From: Sabellastarte sp. h YS-2021
Lineage: Eukaryota; Annelida; Polychaeta; Sabellida; Sabellidae
NCBI GenBank assembly: GCA_964017235.1
Contig: OZ024930.1
Span: 151,094,221 to 151,158,220, forward strand
DNA: 64,000 nucleotides
Reading direction: 5' to 3'
The position numbers were made by a program, and so were the translations under genes. Positions within the stretch are counted from its first letter, which is position 1. The number at the start of each line of letters is the position of its first letter. This document shows, one piece after another, positions 57,623 to 64,000 of the stretch. The notes under the pieces are model-generated. The model worked only from the letters and a program-made list of their open reading frames with translations. It did no database searches and was not told where the DNA came from.

Positions 57623-57865
57623 TCGTTTCTCCCTGATTTCCCCCCTCAGTCTTCACTTCAGTCTTCACATTCTCCTTGTTGTCTTCACTCTGTTCTGTAT
57701 CATCCCCTTCACTTTTCACACTTTCACTTTTGATTGTTTCACTTTTCACACTTTCACTTTTGATATCTTCACTTTTCACACCTTCATTCACTGTTTCGCT
57801 GGGCTCACCCTTCACAGGACTACCAGATTTGTCATCCTCGGGTTGAATCACAGCATCTTGCTTGG
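57623..57865 (-). CDS. CHD6-9/Kismet-class remodeller, SUMO-motif exon 1
   Basis: 243 bases in phase with the next exon. Acidic Lys/Glu/Ser-rich: KQDAVIQPEDDKSGSPVKGE, then alternating VKSE/IKSE in five consecutive copies (VKSEDIKSESVKSE...), then VKTEVKTE. Eight psi-K-x-E matches in this exon. Acceptor CTCTAG; donor GTAAGT. The previous exon is not in the window or not recognisable. Confidence 0.85.
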
Positions 57866-58624
57866 CTAGAGAAAATGCAATTAAAATGTACTGAAGCTTT
57901 TTCAAACATTTTGAAGCTAACAAGATAATCCTTTCTTGCAATTTGCAATAGCATTACGAGCTATACCTTGCACTTATAGACAAAATAAGTTAAAAGTTTG
58001 ACTTTATAGGATTCCATAATAATGCAATTTGGATTGAAAGATAAGAACATCTATAGAACCAAACATGGAACTATTTATATAGTATAACCCCTTTCATACT
58101 ACAAGCAGTATAACCCAGTTATAGGCATTTGACAAAACGCCCCTGACCTTCAACTACAGTCTGTATGTGAACTTGAGATACAATGGCCCACCGTCCCAAT
58201 CCTTCAGTGTTCTACAGAAGTTTATTAATGTTTAAAATTTCTGGTTCTGAACATCACAGCGTTAGTTATCATCATTCACCTTCCCTCATCAGCCCTACCA
58301 TCCTAACTATATTCATTGTGTCAGTGCCTGTCCCTCCATACCAGTGACCTTCCGCAGATAATTTTTTTTATATGGCAACAGATGGCATGATCTGTGGTTT
58401 ATAAAAAGTTGTGCCTTGGTTTACCTGAAGGCGATATAAGGTGAGAAGAGACAAATGGAGACTGTCTCTCAGTGTTAGACATTTGTACAACTCTAAATCT
58501 AAGGTTACCGACGGTTACACAACGCATCACATCAGTGGCTGTGTGCAACATACCTTATGGATACTCTAAATCTCGGCAGATATGAGGCGTCCAGGGAGGC
58601 GTTCCGCTGCCAAGTAAAACTAGC
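57866..58624 (-). other. Start of the next upstream intron of the CHD-class gene
   Basis: Unique AT-rich sequence. No exon with convincing splice sites was found between here and the right edge, where elements X and H take over. Confidence 0.5.
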
Positions 58625-58828
58625 TGTGGGTATACAATCTGTAGTGTACATGGGGCAAAATGAAAGGATTCACATACCGTCTGTAGTGTACATGGGGCAT
58701 AACCAAAGGATTCACATACCGTCTGTAGTGTACATGGGGCAAAATGAAAGGATTCACATACCATCTGTAGTGTACATGGGGCATAATGAAAGGATTCACA
58801 TACCGTCTGTAGTGTACATGGGGCATAA
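58625..58828. repeat. 42-base tandem array, ~5 copies
   Basis: Unit contains GTAGTGTACATGGGGCA and GAAAGGATTCACATACCGTC. Element X begins inside the last unit. The plus-strand repeat ORF is an artefact. Confidence 0.9.
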
Positions 58829-58829
58829 C

Positions 58830-59689
58830 TTGCAAATTTAATAAGTAAATTAAATTTTTATAAGTTAATACCCTATCCAATGGACAATTGCTAATCCGGT
58901 CGGCGTAGACCGGCCCGCCAAACGCCAGAAAAAGACGTCCTGTGTTGCCAGGAAACCCTGCAAAGCCATGGTCCCCCCCCCCCCCCCCCCCCCCTTTTTT
59001 GCAGACCTGCTCTGAGGTAGGGGAAGAGAGGGATGAGTTCAGTCCCAGAATGAAAATAAACCTCCCAAAGGAAGCACACCACACTTAATTCTTATGTACA
59101 TGAAGAAACTGTTTATACATATATACAAATCTCCTCAATCTACGGGCCACTTGTGGATCTGCTGAGCAGCCACTACCGAGCCCAATTGGTAAAGCTCTGA
59201 ATCAGCCCAAGCCCCGCCCTTCATATAGAACTGTGTGAAGGTATTGACTTCAGTGGCAGGCTGACAAGATTGGATCTAAGGGGACTCCCGACTGGAAGGC
59301 CTTAGAAGCAGCAAAGGCCCTGACATCATGGGCTTTAACCTGATGTTAAATGTGGGCCTCCTGGTCAGAGAGCTCATAACATAGGATCACAGTTTGCTTG
59401 ATCCAAGAGGAGATAGTGGCAGGCGAGATGTCTTTGTTGAAACCTTTCTTAAAGGAAACAAAAACCACCTCCTTATTCTGCCTGATGTCTGAGGCCCTGT
59501 CCAAATAGTAGCATAATGCTCTGACCGGACAGAGGGACCTGTCAGACTTGAGGGATCTATCCAGAGTCGAGGCCAGGGCTGTTATAACCCCAGGGGCCAC
59601 ACTGGACACTCTATGGCCAGCTGATTCTAGGATAGAAAGCTGGGTGATGGATACAGGGACACCTTTGACCAATCGGATTGGTGTCCAAT
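58830..59689 (-). mobile_element. DIRS fragment X (deleted, then interrupted by H)
   Basis: Right tip at 58830, the outer half of an ITR to about 58950 (ACGTCCTGTGTTGCC), then a deletion joins it to 3' UTR sequence (AGGAAACCCTGC) and a tract of A6 plus 22 G (minus strand, 58973-59000). The ICR is lost. The YR C-terminal part runs to 59689, where the right tip of H is inserted. Same subfamily as E by the YR tail. Confidence 0.87.
59135..59689 (-). pseudogene. Fragment X tyrosine recombinase C-terminal remnant
   Basis: KSDRSLCPVRALCYYLDRAS, NKEVVFVSFKKGFNKDISPA, IKQTVILCYELSDQEAHI; then the HxxR region is frame-disrupted. Further down AAQQIHKWP ends the ORF. Cut upstream by H within the segment corresponding to HQSDWSK. 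Confidence 0.85.
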
Positions 59690-59904
59690 ATTGCAAATTT
59701 AATAAGTAAATTAAATTTTTATAAGTTAATACCCTATCCAATGGACAATTGCTTTACCGGTCGGCGCGACCGGTCCCGCCAAACGCCAGAAAAAGACGTC
59801 CTGTATATACTACCGGCAGGACCGGTCACAGAGTGTGCATTCGCCAGGTGGCGCATCGTACTTCATTTCCTGTTTACCTCTTGACGTCATAGCATCTTTT
59901 TCGT
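59690..59904 (-). repeat. Element H right inverted terminal repeat
   Basis: ATTGCAAATTTAATAAG tip to CATCTTTTTCGT, with TGACGTCA near 59883 and CCCGCCAAACG...AAAAAGACGTC near the tip. Confidence 0.92.
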
Positions 59905-59964
59905 GTCTAATCCTAGTAAGACCCCTAGTAAGCTGATAGCGGGGCCGGTTGGGTGGGCCTTGCC

Positions 59965-60060
59965 TGTCCATTGGATAGGGTATTAACTTATAAAAATTTA
60001 ATTTACTTATTAAATTTGCAATTTTATTGCGTTAATACATCCTATCCAATGGACAATTGC
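59965..60060 (-). repeat. Element H internal complementary region
   Basis: Right-tip complement to 60022, TTT (60023-60025), left-tip complement to 60060. This intact example shows what element A replaced in B at 6337. Confidence 0.93.
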
Positions 60061-60217
60061 TGAATAACTACCGCTTGGTAGGCGGGTAAGCAGCTAGGGA
60101 CTTATGTGAACTCATAACAACAAATTTTAACAGGCCCATTTGACCTAGGGTCAGAGAACCCTGAAAGGTCAGGGTCGGTCACTAACTCACCGGTTAACCG
60201 GGAGCCCACCGACGTTG

Positions 60218-60237
60218 CCCCCCCCCTTTTTCTTTCC
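60218..60237 (-). other. Polypurine tract of element H
   Basis: Minus strand: GGAAAGAAAAAGGGGGGGGG (A5 then G9). Confidence 0.6.
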
Positions 60238-60452
60238 TTCAGAGTTGATCTGAGTTGGAAAGATAGAGAGAGAGAGGGGCTGAGTTCAGTCCCAGACGAA
60301 ATAAACTTCCCAAAGGAAGCAAATCACAGTTTTTTTTTTTTGTTTTTTTTTTTGTTTTTTTTTAAACATATATGTACATTTCCCATATTTACATTATGTA
60401 CATATCTAACATATTTACAATATGTACATATTTACATATATACAACATCTCC

Positions 60453-63400
60453 TCACTTCTGGGCCTGGTGGTGCACCTGCTGGGCAGCCACTACAGGTCC
60501 CAGGTGGAAAAGCTCTGAGTCAGCCCAGGCAACATCCTTCAAATAGAATTGGGTGAAGGTGTTGTGAGATTTCCAGTGGCAGGCTGACAAGATCTGATCT
60601 AAGGAGATCCCTGATTGGAAAGCCTTAGAAGCAGCAAAGGCCCTAACACCATGGGCTTTAACCTGATGTAAGGTGAGGGCCTCCTGGTCAGAGAGCTCAT
60701 AGCACAGAACCACCGTCTGTTTGATCCATGAGGAGATGGTGGCAGGCGAGATGTCTTTATTAAAACCCTTTTTGAAGGAGACAAAGACTAACTCCTTATT
60801 CTGCCTGAGGTCTGCAGTCCTGTCCAAGTAGTAACGCAGGGCTCTAACTGGACATAGGGACCTGTCACCCTTGAGTGACCTATCCAGAGATGGTGCCAGG
60901 GCTGGGATGACCACTGGTGCCACACTATCTGGACCTTCCTTAGCCAGCTGATTCTTGGATAGGAAGCTGGGTGAGGGGTACAAGGACACCTTAGACCAGT
61001 CTGACTGGTGTCTGATGTTCTTATGTAACCAAGCATGGATCTCACTCCTGCGTTTACCTGAACCCAAAGCCAGCAGGAAAACCGTCTTGAAAGTTAAATG
61101 TTTCAAGGAGGACTCTTTCAGGGGTTCAAAAGGAGCCTTTGTGAGCTGATGTAAAACCAGTGAAAGGTTCCAGGAGGGGATACCCCTCCTGCCCTTAGGT
61201 CTGTCTCTATGGAAACTATCCAGGAGACGAGTGAGATTCTCATCTTTGCTGACATTAATGGTGGAGTTGCCCAGTTTGTCAGCAATGGCTGATCTGTAGC
61301 CATCAATAGTGCCTGGTTGTAACTTCTTGTCCTGGAACAAGTGCAGGAGGAAGTCAGCAATGGCCTTCAGAGGTGGTGCCCTGAAGTCCACCTGATTACT
61401 GAGGCACCACTTTGTAAAAATGGTCCACTTTGCCTCATAGACAGATCTGGTTGATCTTCTTTGAGGAGCCTCAATTCGTGCTGCCACTGCCTCAGAGAAG
61501 CCTTGCTCCTTGATTGCTGAGGCTCTAGGAGCCAGGCATGTAGGTTCAGATTCGACAGGTTCCTGTGAAGGACCTGGTTGAATGGCTGAGACACAAGGTT
61601 TGGTATGCTGGGCAGACAGAGTGGGATCTGGCTTGACATGGCTACCAGGTCCCAAAACCAGGGCATGTTGGGCCACCCTGGGGCAATCAGGATTATTCTG
61701 TTGCAGGGGTAGTCCTGGAGCTTCTCCACCACTTTGCCCAAGATGGCTGCCGGTGGGAAGGCGTATGGGTCCAGGTACTCCCAGGAGAGACTGAGTGCAT
61801 CCACTGCCCAAGCCTGGGGGTCTGGCACCGGTGACACAAACTGGGGCAGTTTGTTGTTGAACCTGGTGGCAAACAGGTCCACTCTCGGCTGGTGCCACCT
61901 TGTGCATACAGCTTGGAATACTGCTGGATGAAGTGACCACTCTGTTTGAATGGTCTGGCCAAGTCTGGATAGCTTGTCTGCTATCACGTTCAGCCGGCCG
62001 GGGATGTGACGTGCCCTGAGGGTTACCTGTTGTCTGGTGCACCAGGACAGGATTCTCCACAGTAGGGCACACAGTGACCCCGACTTCATCCCCCCCTCTT
62101 TGTTGATATAGGCAACCACTGTTGTGTTGTCTGTAGCTATCAACACAGTCTTGTTGCAGACCAGGGTTCGAAACTCCTTTAGAGCTAGAAAAACTGCTTT
62201 TAGCTCTAAGTGGTTTATGTGCAACTTGCTTTCTGGAAGGGACCAAGTTCCCCTTGCAGTATGGTCGTCCAAATGAGCGCCCCACCCTTCGTTTGATGCA
62301 TCTGTAAAGATCTGCAGAGCATGTTTTAGAGGGTGTAATGGTTGACCTAATAGCACATTGCTTTCCTCCAGCCACCACCTTAGATGAGGGTGGAGGGACT
62401 TGGGGACCGATATCACCTTTTCCAGTGACTCTGGGACCCTCCAATTGTTTTTCAAGTGCCACTGTATGGGTCTCATGTGGAGTCGCCCTAAGTGGACTTG
62501 TTTTTCTGTTGCTGTGAGGAGACCTATGAGGGACATGAATTTCCGGACCGGACAAACCGGATCCGACATCATTGATCTGATCTTGTCTGTCAAGGCCTGC
62601 CAACGTTCCTCTGTTGGTCTGACCTTGCCCTCTTTCAGGTCGAACTGGTAACCTACGAAGTTGAAGACCTGTTTGGGTGCCAGTTCTGACTTTTCCTTGT
62701 TCACCAGCCACCCTAGTTCCTGACAAAGTGTGACCAGGGTTTGAGTATGCTGGAGACAGGTGTGGAGGGTAGAGGCCCTCACCAGCCAGTCGTCTAGGTA
62801 CTGGTGGGTTCTTATACCCTGTCGTAAGGCCATGAGCTTGACCTCTTTGGCCACCACTGTGAACTCCATGGGTGCTGTGGAAAGACCAAAGGGCAGGGCC
62901 TTGAACTGGTAGGATTGGCCCTGAATGTGAAAACGCATGTACTTCCTTGACTGACTGTGAATTGGTATGTGGAAGTAAGCGTCTTTGAAATCTATGGATG
63001 TGACCCACTCCCCTGCCTGTAGGGAGGTTCTTATTGTCTCTGGGGTCTCCATCTTGAAGGACTCTGTGTTTAAAAAGGTGTTCAAGGTGCTCAGGTCCAA
63101 GATAGGTCTCCACCGGTTGTTGGGTTTGGGAACCAAAAATAGCCGGTTGTAAAACCCTAGGGAGGTCTGATTTGTTACCGGTTCTACTGCATTCTTGTTT
63201 GTTAGCTGAGTCAGTGCCTCCAAAAGGAAGGACTGTCTTTGGGGGTTTACATATTTGCTGATGACCATTGGTGACCTGGTTAGGTTGGGTCTGAACCGGA
63301 AGGGAAGGGTGTAGCCCTCTCTCAGAATTCTGATAACTTTTGGACTGGCACCCAGAGTTTCCCACTTTTCCCAAAACTGCTGAAGTCTTGCCCCTACAGG

Positions 63401-63695
63401 AAGATTTGTGACAACAGTTGGGACATTTGTGACAATTTTTACAAAACTCAAGTGATCTACACAGGAAACATCTTTCACATGGTTTATTTCTCTGATAGAT
63501 TGACAATAAACGGGATTTACACCTTTCTTTTGCGGTGACCCGCTGGCAATAGGAACACTTGCAACAAAAGAGTTTACATGTGGAAACACAGTCTCGCTCT
63601 TGTTTGTCACTGGCTGTGGTGGGTTCAAGCCCTCCATCTTGTCGGATACATTTACAGAGTTCACCAATCCGACCACATTTGCAAAACAGTGATTG
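60453..63695 (-). CDS. Element H Cys-rich / tyrosine recombinase ORF3 (in frame after the ORF1 UGA)
   Basis: 1,080 codons plus stop, directly after the ORF1 UGA and in its frame. Cluster 1: CKCGRIGELCKC, STCKLFCCKCSYC, KERCKSR. Cluster 2: CERCFLC, FCKNCHKCPNCC, SSC. RT-overlapping middle with LYRCIKRRVGRS. YR domain from APQRRSTRSVYEAKW with GKRRSE, HGVR (HxxR kept, Asp replaced by Gly), CHW and QFY. Uninterrupted. Confidence 0.9.
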   Translation of the reverse strand, partial: QSLFCKCGRIGELCKCIRQDGGLEPTTASDKQERDCVSTCKLFCCKCSYCQRVTAKERCKSRLLSIYQRNKPCERCFLCRSLEFCKNCHKCPNCCHKSSCRGKTSAVLGKVGNSGCQSKSYQNSERGLHPSLPVQTQPNQVTNGHQQICKPPKTVLPFGGTDSANKQECSRTGNKSDLPRVLQPAIFGSQTQQPVETYLGPEHLEHLFKHRVLQDGDPRDNKNLPTGRGVGHIHRFQRRLLPHTNSQSVKEVHAFSHSGPILPVQGPALWSFHSTHGVHSGGQRGQAHGLTTGYKNPPVPRRLAGEGLYPPHLSPAYSNPGHTLSGTRVAGEQGKVRTGTQTGLQLRRLPVRPERGQGQTNRGTLAGLDRQDQINDVGSGLSGPEIHVPHRSPHSNRKTSPLRATPHETHTVALEKQLEGPRVTGKGDIGPQVPPPSSKVVAGGKQCAIRSTITPSKTCSADLYRCIKRRVGRSFGRPYCKGNLVPSRKQVAHKPLRAKSSFSSSKGVSNPGLQQDCVDSYRQHNSGCLYQQRGGDEVGVTVCPTVENPVLVHQTTGNPQGTSHPRPAERDSRQAIQTWPDHSNRVVTSSSSIPSCMHKVAPAESGPVCHQVQQQTAPVCVTGARPPGLGSGCTQSLLGVPGPIRLPTGSHLGQSGGEAPGLPLQQNNPDCPRVAQHALVLGPGSHVKPDPTLSAQHTKPCVSAIQPGPSQEPVESEPTCLAPRASAIKEQGFSEAVAARIEAPQRRSTRSVYEAKWTIFTKWCLSNQVDFRAPPLKAIADFLLHLFQDKKLQPGTIDGYRSAIADKLGNSTINVSKDENLTRLLDSFHRDRPKGRRGIPSWNLSLVLHQLTKAPFEPLKESSLKHLTFKTVFLLALGSGKRRSEIHAWLHKNIRHQSDWSKVSLYPSPSFLSKNQLAKEGPDSVAPVVIPALAPSLDRSLKGDRSLCPVRALRYYLDRTADLRQNKELVFVSFKKGFNKDISPATISSWIKQTVVLCYELSDQEALTLHQVKAHGVRAFAASKAFQSGISLDQILSACHWKSHNTFTQFYLKDVAWADSELFHLGPVVAAQQVHHQAQK

Positions 63696-63907
63696 TCATT
63701 TATACTTTTTAAATCCCCTGGCCGGCTTCTGGATGAAGTGTGAGGCTTTCCCACCACGTTGCTGAGCAGTTTGCCGGTCTCTAATCTGCTTCCATGCCGG
63801 AGTAGTGGGCTTCCGGTCCGGCTGGTGAGGTGTTCGATTGGAGGAGACGTATGGATGAAAACGTCCAGGTTTCCTTGGTGTGGTACCAGCAGAACGCCTC
63901 TCTTCAC
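61367..63907 (-). CDS. Element H reverse transcriptase / RNase H / methyltransferase-like ORF
   Basis: 846 open codons, +1 to ORF1, overlapping its last ~210 bases and reading INDNHC at the stop. Full motif set: ILDLSTLN, IDFKDAYFHIPI, LPFGLSTAP, YLDDW, FTDASNEGWGAH, ATDNTT, HIPGRLNVIADKLS, VDLFATRFN, APGWPNMPWFWDLV. GTG as nominal start; first AUG before the RT lies in the V/S-rich linker. Confidence 0.93.
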   Translation of the reverse strand: MKRGVLLVPHQGNLDVFIHTSPPIEHLTSRTGSPLLRHGSRLETGKLLSNVVGKPHTSSRSRPGDLKSINDNHCFANVVGLVNSVNVSDKMEGLNPPQPVTNKSETVFPHVNSFVASVPIASGSPQKKGVNPVYCQSIREINHVKDVSCVDHLSFVKIVTNVPTVVTNLPVGARLQQFWEKWETLGASPKVIRILREGYTLPFRFRPNLTRSPMVISKYVNPQRQSFLLEALTQLTNKNAVEPVTNQTSLGFYNRLFLVPKPNNRWRPILDLSTLNTFLNTESFKMETPETIRTSLQAGEWVTSIDFKDAYFHIPIHSQSRKYMRFHIQGQSYQFKALPFGLSTAPMEFTVVAKEVKLMALRQGIRTHQYLDDWLVRASTLHTCLQHTQTLVTLCQELGWLVNKEKSELAPKQVFNFVGYQFDLKEGKVRPTEERWQALTDKIRSMMSDPVCPVRKFMSLIGLLTATEKQVHLGRLHMRPIQWHLKNNWRVPESLEKVISVPKSLHPHLRWWLEESNVLLGQPLHPLKHALQIFTDASNEGWGAHLDDHTARGTWSLPESKLHINHLELKAVFLALKEFRTLVCNKTVLIATDNTTVVAYINKEGGMKSGSLCALLWRILSWCTRQQVTLRARHIPGRLNVIADKLSRLGQTIQTEWSLHPAVFQAVCTRWHQPRVDLFATRFNNKLPQFVSPVPDPQAWAVDALSLSWEYLDPYAFPPAAILGKVVEKLQDYPCNRIILIAPGWPNMPWFWDLVAMSSQIPLCLPSIPNLVSQPFNQVLHRNLSNLNLHAWLLEPQQSRSKASLRQWQHELRLLKEDQPDLSMRQSGPFLQSGASVIRWTSGHHL
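63687..63704 (-). other. ORF1 stop in readthrough context UGA-CAAUCA (element H)
   Basis: Minus strand: AGTATAAA-TGA-CAATCA-CTG; fits CARYYA and leads into 1,080 open codons. Confidence 0.7.
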
Positions 63908-64000
63908 TACGTAAGATCTCCTCTTCAGCTTTGACCAGTAAGCTGTCCGGGAAGAGTGATAGTTGGTGAACTGGAGACGTACGTAAGGCAGACAAGGTGT
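63696..64000 (-). CDS. Element H ORF1 (gag-like), C-terminal part
   Basis: Last ~100 codons of ORF1 entering from the right edge: SALRTSPVHQLSLFPDSLLV, KAEEEILRSEERRSAG, a basic Pro/Arg/Lys tail, ending KKYK-UGA. Nearly the same as B's 9973-10250. Confidence 0.9.
   Translation of the reverse strand, partial: TLSALRTSPVHQLSLFPDSLLVKAEEEILRSEERRSAGTTPRKPGRFHPYVSSNRTPHQPDRKPTTPAWKQIRDRQTAQQRGGKASHFIQKPARGFKKYK

Larger units (their letters stand above)
59690..64000 (-). mobile_element. DIRS-like YR retrotransposon, element H (continues past the window)
   Basis: Minus-strand sister of B: right ITR 59690-59904, ICR 59965-60060, polypurine tract, open YR and RT ORFs, and the 3' end of ORF1. Inserted in the YR of fragment X after CCAAT. 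Left ITR and most of ORF1 lie beyond 64000. No lesion is seen in what is visible, so H may be intact. Confidence 0.92.

Noticed and set aside
58557..58841. Repeat protein of YMG.NERIHIPSVV units
   Set aside because: A 42-base (14-codon) noncoding array that any strand reads as repeats; it runs into a DIRS tip.

Overview
The window is invertebrate nuclear DNA that is intron-rich and repeat-dense. Satellite-like arrays carrying AGGTCA half-sites, and a tRNA-derived SINE with a GCGACGTAAAACCCC...AATAAA-type tail, suggest a lophotrochozoan, most likely a mollusc. That placement is an inference from repeat style, not a proof. Two things fill the window: the 3' half of one host gene on the minus strand, and a nest of DIRS-type (tyrosine-recombinase, YR) retrotransposons inserted in its introns, downstream of it and in each other.

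Host gene: nine minus-strand exons (57865 down to 25611) join with consistent GT/AG sites and reading phases. They encode the C-terminal ~768 residues of a CHD6/7/8/9 (Kismet) class chromatin remodeller: an acidic region packed with SUMO-consensus motifs, the WPKDR...GEWP segment, AT-hook-like basic patches, two BRK domains, and a C-terminus with a CtBP-type PQDLSLK motif. The helicase part lies beyond the right edge. Introns of about 17 kb and 10 kb are swollen by retroelements.

Layout: 1-6334 element A (+). 6338-18421 element B (-), interrupted by element C (-, 10671-16854, structurally complete with all frames open). 18593-19963 fragment D. 20.3-23.1 kb tandem arrays. 25.6-27.5 kb last three host exons. 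28.3-34.1 kb decayed element E. 34.1-44.1 kb composite F/G: two divergent gag-RT halves head to head between one pair of element tips. 44.5-45.2 kb two host exons. 45.6-47.5 kb ~147-bp satellite. 48.5-54.7 kb decayed element J of a divergent DIRS lineage. 55.6-57.9 kb four host exons. 58.8-59.7 kb fragment X, interrupted by element H (59690 to beyond the window).

Each DIRS element has inverted terminal repeats (ITRs) with unequal tips, and an internal complementary region (ICR) that joins the complements of both tips around a trinucleotide. It also has a gag-like ORF1, an RT/RNase H/methyltransferase-like ORF2, and a YR in ORF3 that overlaps ORF2.

The most interesting observation concerns expression. 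In six copies the ORF1 stop is UGA followed by CARYYA (CAA-UUA, CAG-UUA or CAA-UCA), the type I readthrough context. In five of them the downstream in-frame sequence is open and encodes two conserved cysteine clusters leading into the YR frame; the sixth (A) has a 5-base deletion just downstream. The RT frame is +1 to ORF1, is open across the same stop, and has no conserved AUG. One stop codon could therefore set the ratio of Gag, Gag-Cys-YR and Gag-RT. All elements but one also carry an A-run/G-run polypurine tract before the ICR, which is not expected from the usual DIRS replication model.
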